DNA of 10,518 nt, taken from positions 1 to 10,518 of the forward strand of contig CAYTMV010000071.1 in the NCBI GenBank assembly GCA_964439015.1. The letters are read 5' to 3'. Shown one piece after another: positions 1 to 6,631 of this stretch (within the stretch, counting starts at the first letter, position 1; each line of letters opens with the position of its first letter). The DNA comes from Gemmobacter sp964439015 (GTDB taxonomy: Bacteria > Pseudomonadota > Alphaproteobacteria > Rhodobacterales > Rhodobacteraceae). A program made the translations under genes and the position numbers. Below the pieces are notes generated by a model that was not told the origin of the DNA, made no database searches, and worked only from the letters and a program-made list of their open reading frames with translations.

Positions 1-752
1 AGAACTTCCCCGGCAACTGGGCCGACGGCAAGCTGTTCTCGCTGGTGACCCGGTTTGGCTTTCTGGGCGTGGCCTACAACACCGACGCGCTGACCGAGGC
101 CGAGGCCGCCAATTACAACATCTTCTGGGACCCGAAACTGACCGGCAAGGTCGGCCATTTCGACTGGCACCTGCCCAACCTGGGCCAGATGAGCCTGCTG
201 AATGGCAACGCCAAGCCCTATGACATCGACGAGGCCGCCTGGGAGGCGGTCAAGGAAAAGACCATGACGCTGCGCAGCCAGATCGGCGGCTTCTTCGATT
301 ATGGAGGCACCTTCTCGTCGTTGAACGATGGGCAGATGCTGGCCTTCTGCGGCATCGGTGACTGGATCACCGGCGTGCTGGAAAAGAACGGCGCCAAGGT
401 GCGCTCGATCATCCCCGAGCAGGGGGGGCTGCAATGGTCTGAATGCTTCTCGGTCGGCAAGGGCTCTGCCAAGGCGGATCTGGCCAAGAAGTGGATTCAG
501 TATATCACCTCGGCCAAGGGGCAGGCCAAGTCGGCGCAGATGGCCGCCTATCCGGCCCTGATCCCGAACCAGAAAGGCTGGGAAGTGCTGCAGGCCGAAA
601 ACCCGGCCGAGGCCAAGCGCCAAGGCATGACCAAGGACGCCGGCAACGCCATGGACATGATCCGCGCTGGCCGGATCAAGTTTCGCGAATGGCCGATCCA
701 GCAGGATCTGGAAACCTGGAACGACTTCTGGTCGGAATACAAGGGCGCCTGA
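1..752 (+). CDS. ABC transporter periplasmic substrate-binding protein, PotD-like (5' end missing)
   Basis: This binding protein captures a small cationic solute, probably a polyamine or related amine, in the periplasm and delivers it to the two permeases encoded next. The frame is open from base 3, so the visible part is the last 249 residues. Proteins of this family are usually 340-370 residues, so the signal peptide and about 100 residues lie upstream of the window. Visible family features are the YNTDAL segment, WDPKLTGKV, a glycine-rich FCGIGDW stretch where PotD proteins line the cleft, and the C-terminal helix ending in WNDFWSEYKGA. The gene order (binding protein, permease, permease, ATPase) supports the family. 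The substrate cannot be read from the sequence: spermidine, putrescine and other amines are all possible. The GTG at base 45 is internal, not the start. It ends with TGA, followed by a strong stem-loop. Confidence 0.88.
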   Translation, partial: NFPGNWADGKLFSLVTRFGFLGVAYNTDALTEAEAANYNIFWDPKLTGKVGHFDWHLPNLGQMSLLNGNAKPYDIDEAAWEAVKEKTMTLRSQIGGFFDYGGTFSSLNDGQMLAFCGIGDWITGVLEKNGAKVRSIIPEQGGLQWSECFSVGKGSAKADLAKKWIQYITSAKGQAKSAQMAAYPALIPNQKGWEVLQAENPAEAKRQGMTKDAGNAMDMIRAGRIKFREWPIQQDLETWNDFWSEYKGA

Positions 753-760
753 GCGGGCGG

Positions 761-798
761 TGCGATCAGGCCCACCTGGCTGCGTGGGCCTGGTCGCA
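761..798 (+). promoter_or_regulatory. Intergenic stem-loop after the binding protein gene
   Basis: Arms 761-775 and 784-798 pair over 15 bp with a single G-U pair around an 8-base loop (CTGGCTGC). The hairpin starts only 8 bases after the binding protein stop codon. No T-run follows (the next bases are TCCCCCATCCC), so it is a poor intrinsic terminator for the operon. Hairpins here in binding-protein operons (malE-malF is the known example) protect the upstream mRNA from 3' exonucleases or partly end transcription, so that binding protein exceeds permease. That role is inferred here from position and structure. Confidence 0.7.
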
Positions 799-823
799 TC
801 CCCCATCCCGATCTGCCCTTAGC

Positions 824-846
824 GCCGGCGGCGGACGTCCGCCGGC
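824..846 (+). promoter_or_regulatory. Second GC-rich inverted repeat before the first permease
   Basis: GCCGGC occurs at 824-829 and again at 841-846, and the sequence between includes the 12-bp palindrome GCGGACGTCCGC (831-842). This gives an imperfect GC hairpin about 46 bases before the permease start codon. It could reinforce the preceding stem-loop as an mRNA 3'-end stabiliser or be a weak operator. No T-run follows. The pairing is seen; the function is a guess. Confidence 0.4.
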
Positions 847-891
847 TTGCTGCCCCGAATGGCCTTATCCCAGAATCGAGAGCGGTTGCCG

Positions 892-1737
892 ATGCGACGT
901 CCTATCAGCCTTTATGGCCTTACCTTCTCTCTGCCCTTGTTGATCTGGCAGATCCTGTTCTTTGTCTTTCCGCTTGTCTTTCTGGTCGCGCTGTCCTTCT
1001 GGACCGTGAAGAACTTCACGATGCAGGCCGATTTCAACACCGTGAACTGGACCACGATGTATGGCCGGTCGGTGTTCTGGCAAGCCTATGGAACCACGCT
1101 GGCGATGGCGGCGGTTGCCTCGGCGCTGACCTCGATCCTGGCCTTTCCGGCAGCCTATGCGATCGCCTTCAAGCTGTCGGATAAGGCCCGGCGCTGGGCG
1201 GTCTTTCTGATGGTGATACCGTTTTTTACCAGCTACCTGGTGCGGGTCTACTCGTGGCAGATCTTCCTGTCGGATAACGGGATCATCAACGTGGTGCTGG
1301 GCTGGATCGGCCTCGGTCCGATGGCGATGCTGAACACGGTCGGCGCGACGATGATCGGCTATCTGACGCTGGCCTTCCCGCTGGTGGTGCTGTTGCAACT
1401 GTTCAGCCTGGCCTTCCTTGACCGAACGCTGATCGAGGCCGCGCACAACATGCGCTGCGGACGGTTGCGGACGGTCTTTGCGGTGATCATCCCTTCGGCC
1501 CGAACGGGTCTGGTGATTGCGGCCCTGTTTGCCTTCATCCTGTCATTCGGGGATTTCGTCAGCCCGATCTATCTGGGCGGGGGCGAGCCGACCACGCTGT
1601 CGATCCTGATCACCGACACCACCAAATCCGGCCAGCAATGGCCCCGCGCCGCAGTCATCGCGCTGACGATGATCGGCACGCTGATGGTGGTGGCCTTCCT
1701 TGCCGTGAAATTCGCCTACAAGGGGAAGTCGAAATGA
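892..1737 (+). CDS. ABC transporter permease, PotB/PotH-like (281 aa)
   Basis: This inner-membrane permease forms half of the channel of the importer. It has about six hydrophobic helices: roughly residues 11-36, 66-92, 103-125, 147-175, 205-225 and 253-273. The cytoplasmic coupling loop that contacts the ATPase is clear, with E182-A183-A184, G190 and P201 matching the EAA...G...P pattern of binding-protein-dependent permeases. I chose the ATG at 892 because it begins MRRPISLYGL just before the first helix and has GAGAG about 9 bases upstream. The TTG at 847 and ATG at 859 would add a polar leader and overlap the upstream GC hairpin. Its TGA overlaps the ATG of the next permease (ATGA), indicating translational coupling. 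Confidence 0.88.
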   Translation: MRRPISLYGLTFSLPLLIWQILFFVFPLVFLVALSFWTVKNFTMQADFNTVNWTTMYGRSVFWQAYGTTLAMAAVASALTSILAFPAAYAIAFKLSDKARRWAVFLMVIPFFTSYLVRVYSWQIFLSDNGIINVVLGWIGLGPMAMLNTVGATMIGYLTLAFPLVVLLQLFSLAFLDRTLIEAAHNMRCGRLRTVFAVIIPSARTGLVIAALFAFILSFGDFVSPIYLGGGEPTTLSILITDTTKSGQQWPRAAVIALTMIGTLMVVAFLAVKFAYKGKSK

Positions 1738-2555
1738 ACGGATCCGACGACATGAACCGCAACCGTGCGGTGAACTTGGCGCTGTATGTCTATATCGTGC
1801 TGGCCTATGCCTTTGTCTTTGCCCCGATCGCGGCCAGCTTTGTCTTTTCCTTCAACTCCGACCGCTTCCCCTCGATCCCGCTGGGCGAGTTTTCACTCGA
1901 CTGGTATCGCGCCGTGGCGTCGGACCCGCTGGTCTGGGAAGGCGCGCGCAATACGCTGGTGGTGGGGGTGATCGTCGGTGTGATCTCGACCGCGCTGGGC
2001 TTTGGCGCGGCCTATACCGACTATCGCTATCACTTCTTTGGCAAGCAGGTCTATCTGGCGCTGGCGCTGTTGCCGCCGACGATCCCGGTCATCATCCTGG
2101 GTCTGGCGATGCTGGCCTATCTGTCGCGGATCGACCTGTCGGGCAATGCGCTGTCGGTCATCATCAGCCATGTCGTGGTCTGTGCGCCCTTTGCCATGGC
2201 GATCATCCGGCTGCGCCTGTCGCAGATGGACCCGGCGCTGGAGCCCGCGGCCTGGAACCTGGGCGCCTCGGAATGGAAGACGATGCGCCATGTCATCGTG
2301 CCCTTCACCATGCCCGCGATCATGGGGGCGCTGTTCATCACGATGGCGGTATCCTTCGACGAGTTTGCCGTGGCCTGGTTTGTCTCGGGCCTGAACGAGA
2401 CCCTGCCGGTCAAGGTTCTGGGCTTTCTGCAAGGGCAGGTCAGCCCGCGCATCAACGCGATCGGCACGTTCGTCTTCATCCTCTCCATGACGCTTGTGAT
2501 CCTGGCGCAGCTGTTGCTGTCCGGTCGCGACACCAAATCAGACGACAAGGAGTAA
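1734..2555 (+). CDS. ABC transporter permease, PotC/PotI-like (273 aa)
   Basis: This is the second channel subunit, expected to pair with the preceding permease as a heterodimer. Hydrophobic helices lie near residues 15-40, 73-95, 106-130, 140-160, 194-215 and 242-263. The coupling loop reads LEPAAWNLGASEW, with A172-A173, G177 and P190 in place. The usual E of the EAA motif is P171, a common variant. The start at 1734 lies inside the stop of the previous gene (ATGA), with AGGGG about 9 bases before. A second ATG at 1752 is a possible but less likely start. The open frame further upstream lies within the preceding gene and is not used. The gene ends 3 bases before the ATPase gene. Confidence 0.88.
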   Translation: MNGSDDMNRNRAVNLALYVYIVLAYAFVFAPIAASFVFSFNSDRFPSIPLGEFSLDWYRAVASDPLVWEGARNTLVVGVIVGVISTALGFGAAYTDYRYHFFGKQVYLALALLPPTIPVIILGLAMLAYLSRIDLSGNALSVIISHVVVCAPFAMAIIRLRLSQMDPALEPAAWNLGASEWKTMRHVIVPFTMPAIMGALFITMAVSFDEFAVAWFVSGLNETLPVKVLGFLQGQVSPRINAIGTFVFILSMTLVILAQLLLSGRDTKSDDKE

Positions 2556-2558
2556 CCC

Positions 2559-3638
2559 ATGCAACGCGATACCCTGGTTTCCTTTGAAGGCGTTGTAAAA
2601 CGGTTCGGAGCCTTCGTTGCCGTCAAGAAGCTCGACTTCGAGATCAGGAAGGGAGAGTTTCTGGCGATCATGGGCTCGTCCGGCTGCGGCAAGACCACCA
2701 CGCTGCGGATGCTGGCCGGGCTGGAAGCCCCGACCGAAGGGGTGATCCGCCTCTCTGGCAAGCCGATCAACGATCTGCCGACCTGGAGCCGCGACACGCC
2801 GATGGTCTGGCAGAGCCTTGCCTTGTTTCCCTTTCTGAATGTGCGCGAAAATGTGGAATTCGCGCTGAAGATGCGGGGAGTCGGCAAGGCTGAACGCCGC
2901 CGCCGTGCGGAACAGTGGCTGGAGCGGATGCATATCCTCGAATTCTCCGAGCGCAACATCTCGCAGCTTTCGGGCGGCCAGCGGCAGCGCGTGGCGCTGG
3001 CCCGCTCGCTGGTGGTCGAGCCGGAGATCCTGCTGCTGGACGAGCCGCTGTCGGCGCTGGATGCGGCGCTGAAGGTGCGGATGCAGTCGGTCCTGAAAGA
3101 CTTGCAGCGCGAGACCGGGATCACCTTCGTCTATGTGACCCACAGCCAGTCCGAGGCTTTCTCGATGGCGGATCGTGTGGTGATCATGAGCCGCGGTCAG
3201 ATCGAACAGATCGGCACGCCGCAGGAAATCTATCGCACCCCGCGCACCCGTTTCGTGGCCGAGTTTCTCGGATCGTCGAACCTGTTCTCGGGTGCCGTGC
3301 GGTCAAGCCATGGCGGGCTGGAACTCGACTCGGCCGCCGGTCGCCTGCGGCTTGCGTCAGGCCCGGCCGTGGGGGCGAATGCGACGATCACCGTTCTCGA
3401 CACCAAGACCCAGCTGAGCGCGACCCCACCGGCCGGTAATGTCAATGTGGTGCCGGCCCGAATGATCGGCGAGGAATTCGTGGGCGCGACCGCGACCATC
3501 TACCTCGAAACCCCGGGGGGGCAGGAAATCCGCGTCCAGAAGGGCCATGACGAGTTGGCGGGTCTGCCCCTTGAAATCGGACAGACGATGTATGCGTGGT
3601 GGAACCCCGAGGACGCGCATATCGTGGCCGAGGCTTGA
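2559..3638 (+). CDS. ABC transporter ATP-binding protein, PotA-like, with TOBE domain (359 aa)
   Basis: This is the cytoplasmic ATPase that drives the importer. In order it has Walker A GSSGCGKT (39-46), Q-loop Q85, signature LSGGQ (137-141), Walker B ILLLDEP (157-163), D-loop SALD (165-168) and switch histidine H195. A C-terminal TOBE-type region runs from about 240 to 359, as in PotA, FbpC and MalK. All catalytic positions are intact. Two small deviations are visible: the Q-loop reads VWQ instead of the usual VFQ, and the switch region reads THSQSEA rather than THDQEEA. AAGGAG lies just upstream and the ATG is 3 bases after the previous stop, so it is the last gene of the operon. I see no hairpin with a T-run after it. 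The following 190 bases before the VIT gene hold only G-rich sequence and a 9-bp direct repeat (GGTGCCTGT at 3663 and 3686). Confidence 0.92.
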   Translation: MQRDTLVSFEGVVKRFGAFVAVKKLDFEIRKGEFLAIMGSSGCGKTTTLRMLAGLEAPTEGVIRLSGKPINDLPTWSRDTPMVWQSLALFPFLNVRENVEFALKMRGVGKAERRRRAEQWLERMHILEFSERNISQLSGGQRQRVALARSLVVEPEILLLDEPLSALDAALKVRMQSVLKDLQRETGITFVYVTHSQSEAFSMADRVVIMSRGQIEQIGTPQEIYRTPRTRFVAEFLGSSNLFSGAVRSSHGGLELDSAAGRLRLASGPAVGANATITVLDTKTQLSATPPAGNVNVVPARMIGEEFVGATATIYLETPGGQEIRVQKGHDELAGLPLEIGQTMYAWWNPEDAHIVAEA

Positions 3639-3828
3639 CGCAGCGGGCTTGAGCGCGCCTCCGGTGCCTGTGGGGGCCGGGGGCAGGTGCCTGTCAGGGG
3701 TGACCCGCCTGGGACGGTGGCCGTGTCTGGACTGGCTCCGCCGTCGATCCGTCGCAGATGATCCTCGTTGACAGGCTCTGCCCGCAGCAGGCAAAGCTGG
3801 AGGCGATAGCCACAACCGGACGTTCACC

Positions 3829-4536
3829 ATGTCATTACCCTATGAATCCGCGCATGAAGAGTTGCATTACCTCGATCGCGCGGGATGGCTGCGTGCGGCG
3901 GTGCTGGGGGCCAATGACGGGATCGTTTCGGTCTCGTCGCTGATCGTCGGGGTGGCGGCGGCCGATCCCAGTCCCTCGGCCGTGCTGATCGCCGGGGCTG
4001 CCGGGCTTGCTGCAGGGGCCATGTCGATGGCGGCGGGGGAATATGTCTCGGTGTCGTCGCAATCGGATGTAGAGCGCGCCGATATCGCGCGGGAAAAGCA
4101 GGCGCTGATTGATACGCCCGCCGCCGAGGAGCGCGAGCTGGCCTCGATCTACGAATCCCGCGGCCTGTCGAAGGAAACCGCCGCGCTGGTCGCGCGGGAG
4201 TTGACCGAGAAGGACGCGCTTGGCGCGCATGTGCGCGACGAGTTGGGCCTGTCGGAGGTGCATACTGCCAACCCGTTGCAGGCGGCCTTCGCCTCGGGCC
4301 TGACATTTACTGTCGCGGCCGCGGTGCCGCTGATTGCGGCGGCGCTGGCGCCCGAGGGGCAGATCATTCCGGCGGTTGTCGCCTCGACGCTGGTCAGCCT
4401 GGCCGGCCTCGGCGCGCTGGGGGCGCATGCCGGGGGGGCGCCGAAGCTGCCGGCCACGCTGCGCGTGCTGTTCTGGGGTGCGGCGGCCATGGCGATCACG
4501 GCGGGTGTCGGCCGGATGTTCGGCGTGTCGGTCTGA
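3829..4536 (+). CDS. VIT/CCC1 family Fe2+/Mn2+ transporter (235 aa)
   Basis: VIT1/CCC1-family proteins are membrane exporters that move Fe2+ or Mn2+ out of the cytosol, protecting against metal excess. The N-terminus carries the family hallmark: RAGWLRAAVLGANDGIVSV, with D30 in the first helix, followed by MSMAAGEY with M65, M67 and E71 in the second. Predicted helices are about 21-45, 49-75, 150-174, 178-201 and 209-231, the five expected. The polar segment 76-148 is rich in Glu/Asp and Arg and corresponds to the cytosolic metal-binding helices. There is no N-terminal rubrerythrin domain, so this is not MbfA. No good ribosome site lies next to the ATG (GGAGG is about 25 bases upstream), but the start fits family length. 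I see no Irr- or Fur-like box. The metal specificity is unknown. Confidence 0.85.
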   Translation: MSLPYESAHEELHYLDRAGWLRAAVLGANDGIVSVSSLIVGVAAADPSPSAVLIAGAAGLAAGAMSMAAGEYVSVSSQSDVERADIAREKQALIDTPAAEERELASIYESRGLSKETAALVARELTEKDALGAHVRDELGLSEVHTANPLQAAFASGLTFTVAAAVPLIAAALAPEGQIIPAVVASTLVSLAGLGALGAHAGGAPKLPATLRVLFWGAAAMAITAGVGRMFGVSV

Positions 4537-4600
4537 CGAAGGGCTGACAGGCTGCGGGGGTGTCCTGCGTGTTGGTGCAGCGCCTCGATCGCCCACAAGG

Positions 4601-4634
4601 AAAAACCCGCGCCGGCTGTCGCCCGCGCGGGTTT
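4601..4634 (-). terminator. Intrinsic terminator of the rpsF-rpsR-rplI operon
   Basis: Perfect 10-bp arms AAACCCGCGC (4603-4612) and GCGCGGGTTT (4625-4634) flank a 12-base loop. Read on the minus strand, the stem ends in a run of five T, 47 bases after the rplI stop codon, which is a good intrinsic terminator. On the plus strand only three T follow, so it may also weakly stop transcripts from the VIT gene that converges on it. Confidence 0.85.
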
Positions 4635-4680
4635 CCTGTCGTTCAGGCTGCGGCCCGGAAAGGGGCCGCATGTCCCGGGA

Positions 4681-5256
4681 TCAGAGGTCTTCGCCGTCCT
4701 GGGCTGCGCCCATTTCGTCGAACAGCTCGGCGATCTCGAACTCGGCCGCAGCTTCCGCCTCGGCTGCCAGTTCCCGGATCGACTTGCCCGAGGCTTGCAG
4801 CTCAGCTTCTTCGGCCGAGCGCGCCACGTTCACGGACACGCGCACCGAAACCTCGGGGTGCAGCACCACCGAGACGCTGTGCAGGCCGAGGTCCTTGATC
4901 GGACGGTCCAGCACAACCTGACTACGGCCAACGGTGAAGCCGGCAGCGGTGGCGGCTTCGGCCACGTCACGGGTCGTCACCGAACCGTAGAGCGCGCCCG
5001 AATCGGAAGCCGAACGGATCACGATGAAAGCCTGACCGTCCAGCTTGGCTGCCGCGGCTTCGGCTTCTTTCTTGGTTTCCAGGTTCTGGGCTTCCAGCTG
5101 GGCCTTGCGGGCCTCGAAGCCCTTGATGTTGGCCTCGGTGGCGCGCAGCGCCTTGCCTTGCGGCAGCAGGAAGTTCCGGCCATAGCCGTCCTTGACCTTG
5201 ACCACATCGCCCATCTGGCCAAGTTTGGCCACGCGTTCCAGAAGGATCACTTGCAT
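4681..5256 (-). CDS. rplI: Large ribosomal subunit protein bL9 (191 aa)
   Basis: L9 binds 23S rRNA at the base of the L1 stalk and helps maintain reading frame. The start MQVILLERVAKLGQMGDVVKVKDGYGRNFLLP is the highly conserved N-terminal RNA-binding domain, followed by a long connecting helix rich in Ala, Glu and Lys (about 45-75) and the C-terminal domain containing GALYGSVT and IKDLGLHSV. The protein is longer than the 149-residue E. coli L9. The extra 40 or so residues form an acidic, Ala/Glu-rich tail, as is usual in alphaproteobacteria. AAGGAG lies 8 bases before the ATG. It is the last gene of the operon, 12 bases after rpsR. Confidence 0.97.
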   Translation of the reverse strand: MQVILLERVAKLGQMGDVVKVKDGYGRNFLLPQGKALRATEANIKGFEARKAQLEAQNLETKKEAEAAAAKLDGQAFIVIRSASDSGALYGSVTTRDVAEAATAAGFTVGRSQVVLDRPIKDLGLHSVSVVLHPEVSVRVSVNVARSAEEAELQASGKSIRELAAEAEAAAEFEIAELFDEMGAAQDGEDL

Positions 5257-5268
5257 GGAAGTCGCTCC

Positions 5269-5496
5269 TTATTTCACGGCGTAGGGCAGCAGGGCCAGGA
5301 AGCGGGCGCGCTTGATGGCTTTCGCCAGTTCACGCTGCTTCTTGGCCGAGACCGCGGTGATGCGCGAGGGCACGATCTTGCCGCGCTCGGAGATGTAGCG
5401 CTGCAGCAGACGGGTGTCCTTGTAGTCGATCGCTGGCGCGTTGTCGCCCGAGAACGGGCAGACCTTGCGGCGGCGGAAGAAGGGTTTGTTCGCCAT
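5269..5496 (-). CDS. rpsR: Small ribosomal subunit protein bS18 (75 aa)
   Basis: S18 binds S6 and 16S rRNA on the platform of the small subunit. The full-length protein reads KPFFRRRKVCPFSG, DYKDTRLLQRYISERGKI and PSRITAVSAKKQRELAKAIKRAR, which is close to the universal S18 sequence, including the basic C-terminal helix. The length matches E. coli S18 (75 residues). GAGAGGA lies about 8 bases before the start. It sits 23 bases after rpsF and 12 before rplI, in the usual order. Only one cysteine (C13) is present, so it is a C-minus, non-zinc form. Confidence 0.97.
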   Translation of the reverse strand: MANKPFFRRRKVCPFSGDNAPAIDYKDTRLLQRYISERGKIVPSRITAVSAKKQRELAKAIKRARFLALLPYAVK

Positions 5497-5519
5497 GATG
5501 ATTCCTCTCTTCTGGCCGA

Positions 5520-5957
5520 TCAGCGACGCGGGCCGCCGCGGTCACCGCGGTCGCCACGATCACCACCACGATCACCCGAACGCTCGCGGCGCTCGCCGAA
5601 ACCGCCTTCGCCACGATCGCCACGCTCACGCTCGTCGCGCTTCTGCATCTGGATCGACGGGCCTTCGGCGTGGGTGTCGACCTTGATGGTCAGCACGCGC
5701 ATCACGTCGTCATGCAGGCGCATCAGGCGCTCCATTTCCTGCACGGCAGCGGCGGGCGCGTCCGATTTCAGGAAGGCGTAGTGGCCCTTGCGGTTCTTGT
5801 TGATCTTGTAGGCCATCGTCTTGACGCCCCAGTACTCGGATTCGACGACCTTGCCGCCGTTATCGCCAAGCACCGTGGAGAAATGTTCGATGAGCCCTTC
5901 GGCCTGCGCGTTGGACAAGTCCTGACGCGCGATCATCACATGCTCATAAAGCGGCAT
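5520..5957 (-). CDS. rpsF: Small ribosomal subunit protein bS6 with RG-rich tail (145 aa)
   Basis: S6 forms a heterodimer with S18 and assembles on the central domain of 16S rRNA. Residues 1-100 form the S6 fold: MPLYEHVMIARQDLS at the start, then EYWGVKTMAYKINKNRKGHY and a helix LMRLHDDVMRVLTIKVD. After about residue 105 the protein becomes a charged, low-complexity tail of Arg, Gly, Asp and Glu with GDRG repeats, ending GGPRR. E. coli S6 has an acidic polyglutamate tail that is extended after translation; here the tail is RG-rich instead. GGAG lies 5 bases before the ATG. It is the first gene of the operon. Confidence 0.96.
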   Translation of the reverse strand: MPLYEHVMIARQDLSNAQAEGLIEHFSTVLGDNGGKVVESEYWGVKTMAYKINKNRKGHYAFLKSDAPAAAVQEMERLMRLHDDVMRVLTIKVDTHAEGPSIQMQKRDERERGDRGEGGFGERRERSGDRGGDRGDRGDRGGPRR

Positions 5958-5989
5958 GTCTGCTCCGTCTTTGCGGGGCGCATTTCATC

Positions 5990-6018
5990 GGCCGGGCCTT
6001 GCCTTCCGCGGCCCGTCC
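5990..6018 (-). promoter_or_regulatory. Hairpin in the rpsF leader, possible autoregulatory site
   Basis: Arms 5990-5998 and 6010-6018 pair over 9 positions with one mismatch around an 11-base loop, and the hairpin lies about 32 bases before the rpsF start on the minus strand. In many bacteria the S6:S18 complex represses its own operon by binding a leader hairpin with an exposed CCG. I see no clear match to that bulge here: the loop reads GCGGAAGGCAA on the RNA. The site is suggested by position only. Confidence 0.3.
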
Positions 6019-6062
6019 ACGAGAGGCTGCGCCGGTTCATGGAAATTGCGGAAGGATGGATG

Positions 6063-6091
6063 CGCATAGCCGAAGGGGGCGGGGTTGTCCA
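6063..6091 (-). promoter_or_regulatory. Candidate promoter of the rpsF operon
   Basis: On the minus strand TGGACA (6086-6091; five of six to TTGACA) is followed after 17 bases by TATGCG (6063-6068; matches the TAT of TATAAT). Transcription would start near 6055, giving a leader of about 100 bases that includes the hairpin at 5990-6018. The spacing is ideal, but the -10 is weak, as is common in GC-rich alphaproteobacteria. Confidence 0.35.
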
Positions 6092-6133
6092 GCGCCAAGC
6101 ACGGGTCAGTGCCCGGCGCGTGTCTTTTGTCGC

Positions 6134-6161
6134 TTGCGGGCGGCGCGCGGGCGGGTCTAGG
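6134..6161 (+). promoter_or_regulatory. Candidate promoter of the small lipoprotein gene
   Basis: TTGCGG (6134-6139) and TCTAGG (6156-6161) are separated by 16 bases, a form often seen in GC-rich alphaproteobacteria. Transcription would begin about 20 bases before the start codon, just ahead of the AGGAGG ribosome site. It is arranged back to back with the rpsF promoter. Confidence 0.35.
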
Positions 6162-6189
6162 CTGCCCGCAGAATGTGCAGGAGGATAGG

Positions 6190-6483
6190 ATGCAGGGCAA
6201 GGCTTTGATCGGGGCGGTGATGGGTGCGGTGGTGCTGGCCGGCTGCACGATGGGTGCGGCCACGGCGCCTGTCCCGGTTGGGGCGGCTGTCGATCCGGCC
6301 ACGGATTACGCCTGCCGGCGCGAGGTGGCGCTGGCCTCGGGCCTTCGGACTGACCGTTTGACGTTGACCGGCACGGCTGCGAACGGCGTGACCCCGGTTG
6401 TCTATTACAGCCATGGGGCGCAGCAGCATGCCTGCTATCTGGATGCGCGGGGCGTGGCCATTGGTGCGGCGCGGTTGCGGTGA
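6190..6483 (+). CDS. Small predicted lipoprotein of unknown function (97 aa)
   Basis: I do not recognise a family. The first 19 residues form a lipoprotein signal: a Lys at position 4, a hydrophobic stretch, and the lipobox L-A-G-C with C19 as the lipidated residue. The residues after C19 (TM) are not Asp, so it would be expected in the outer membrane. The mature part is about 79 residues. It has an Ala/Pro/Val linker, a YACRREVALASG segment, a short predicted beta region (LTLTGTAANGVTPVVYY) and a second Cys in HACYLDARG. The two mature cysteines besides C19 (in YACRRE and HACYLD) could form a disulphide. The start at 6190 is well supported by AGGAGG 5 bases upstream. The longer open frame from 6085 would lack a signal peptide and overlap the promoter. 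It is transcribed divergently from rpsF. Confidence 0.75.
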   Translation: MQGKALIGAVMGAVVLAGCTMGAATAPVPVGAAVDPATDYACRREVALASGLRTDRLTLTGTAANGVTPVVYYSHGAQQHACYLDARGVAIGAARLR

Positions 6484-6492
6484 AAAGGGATG

Positions 6493-6560
6493 GCCAGTGT
6501 TCGCCTGTGAACACAATCTTCGAAAAGCCAGTGTTCGCCAGTGAACACAATCTGTGAAAA
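6493..6560 (+). repeat. Two tandem 34-bp repeats, each with a GTGTTC-N6-GAACAC palindrome
   Basis: The unit at 6493-6526 is repeated at 6527-6560 with 31 of 34 bases identical. Each unit holds the same inverted repeat, GTGTTC...GAACAC (6497-6514 and 6531-6548), with 6-base centres GCCTGT and GCCAGT, and ends in a run of A. Palindrome centres are 34 bp apart, a little over three helical turns. The repeats sit 10 bases after the lipoprotein stop and about 72 bases before the YceI start. This looks like a double operator for a dimeric repressor or activator of the YceI gene. The regulator is not in the window and I cannot name it. Confidence 0.75.
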
Positions 6561-6631
6561 GATCGTGAGTAGACGCGCAGGGCAGGGTGCGGCATCTTTT
6601 TCCGGCAATCCTCGAAGCTGGAGAATACCCG

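Noticed and set aside
2117..3124. A 335-codon minus-strand open frame
   Set aside because: It is antisense to the second permease and the ATPase. It mirrors the Walker and LSGGQ coding sequence and has no domain of its own.
3663..3694. A possible terminator after the importer ATPase gene
   Set aside because: The G-rich stretch and repeated GGTGCCTGT give only 4-bp pairings and no T-run. It is a direct repeat, not a terminator.
3768..3796. TTGACA as a -35 box for the VIT gene
   Set aside because: The consensus -35 is perfect, but 16-18 bases downstream there is only GCAAAG, with no acceptable -10.
4795..5781. A 328-codon plus-strand open frame across the ribosomal operon
   Set aside because: It is antisense to rplI, rpsR and rpsF, and its SPRSPRSPP stretch is the reverse reading of the S6 tail.
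6493..6560. The two 34-bp repeats as a small CRISPR array
   Set aside because: The units abut with no spacers, there are only two, and no cas genes are present. The nested palindromes fit an operator better.
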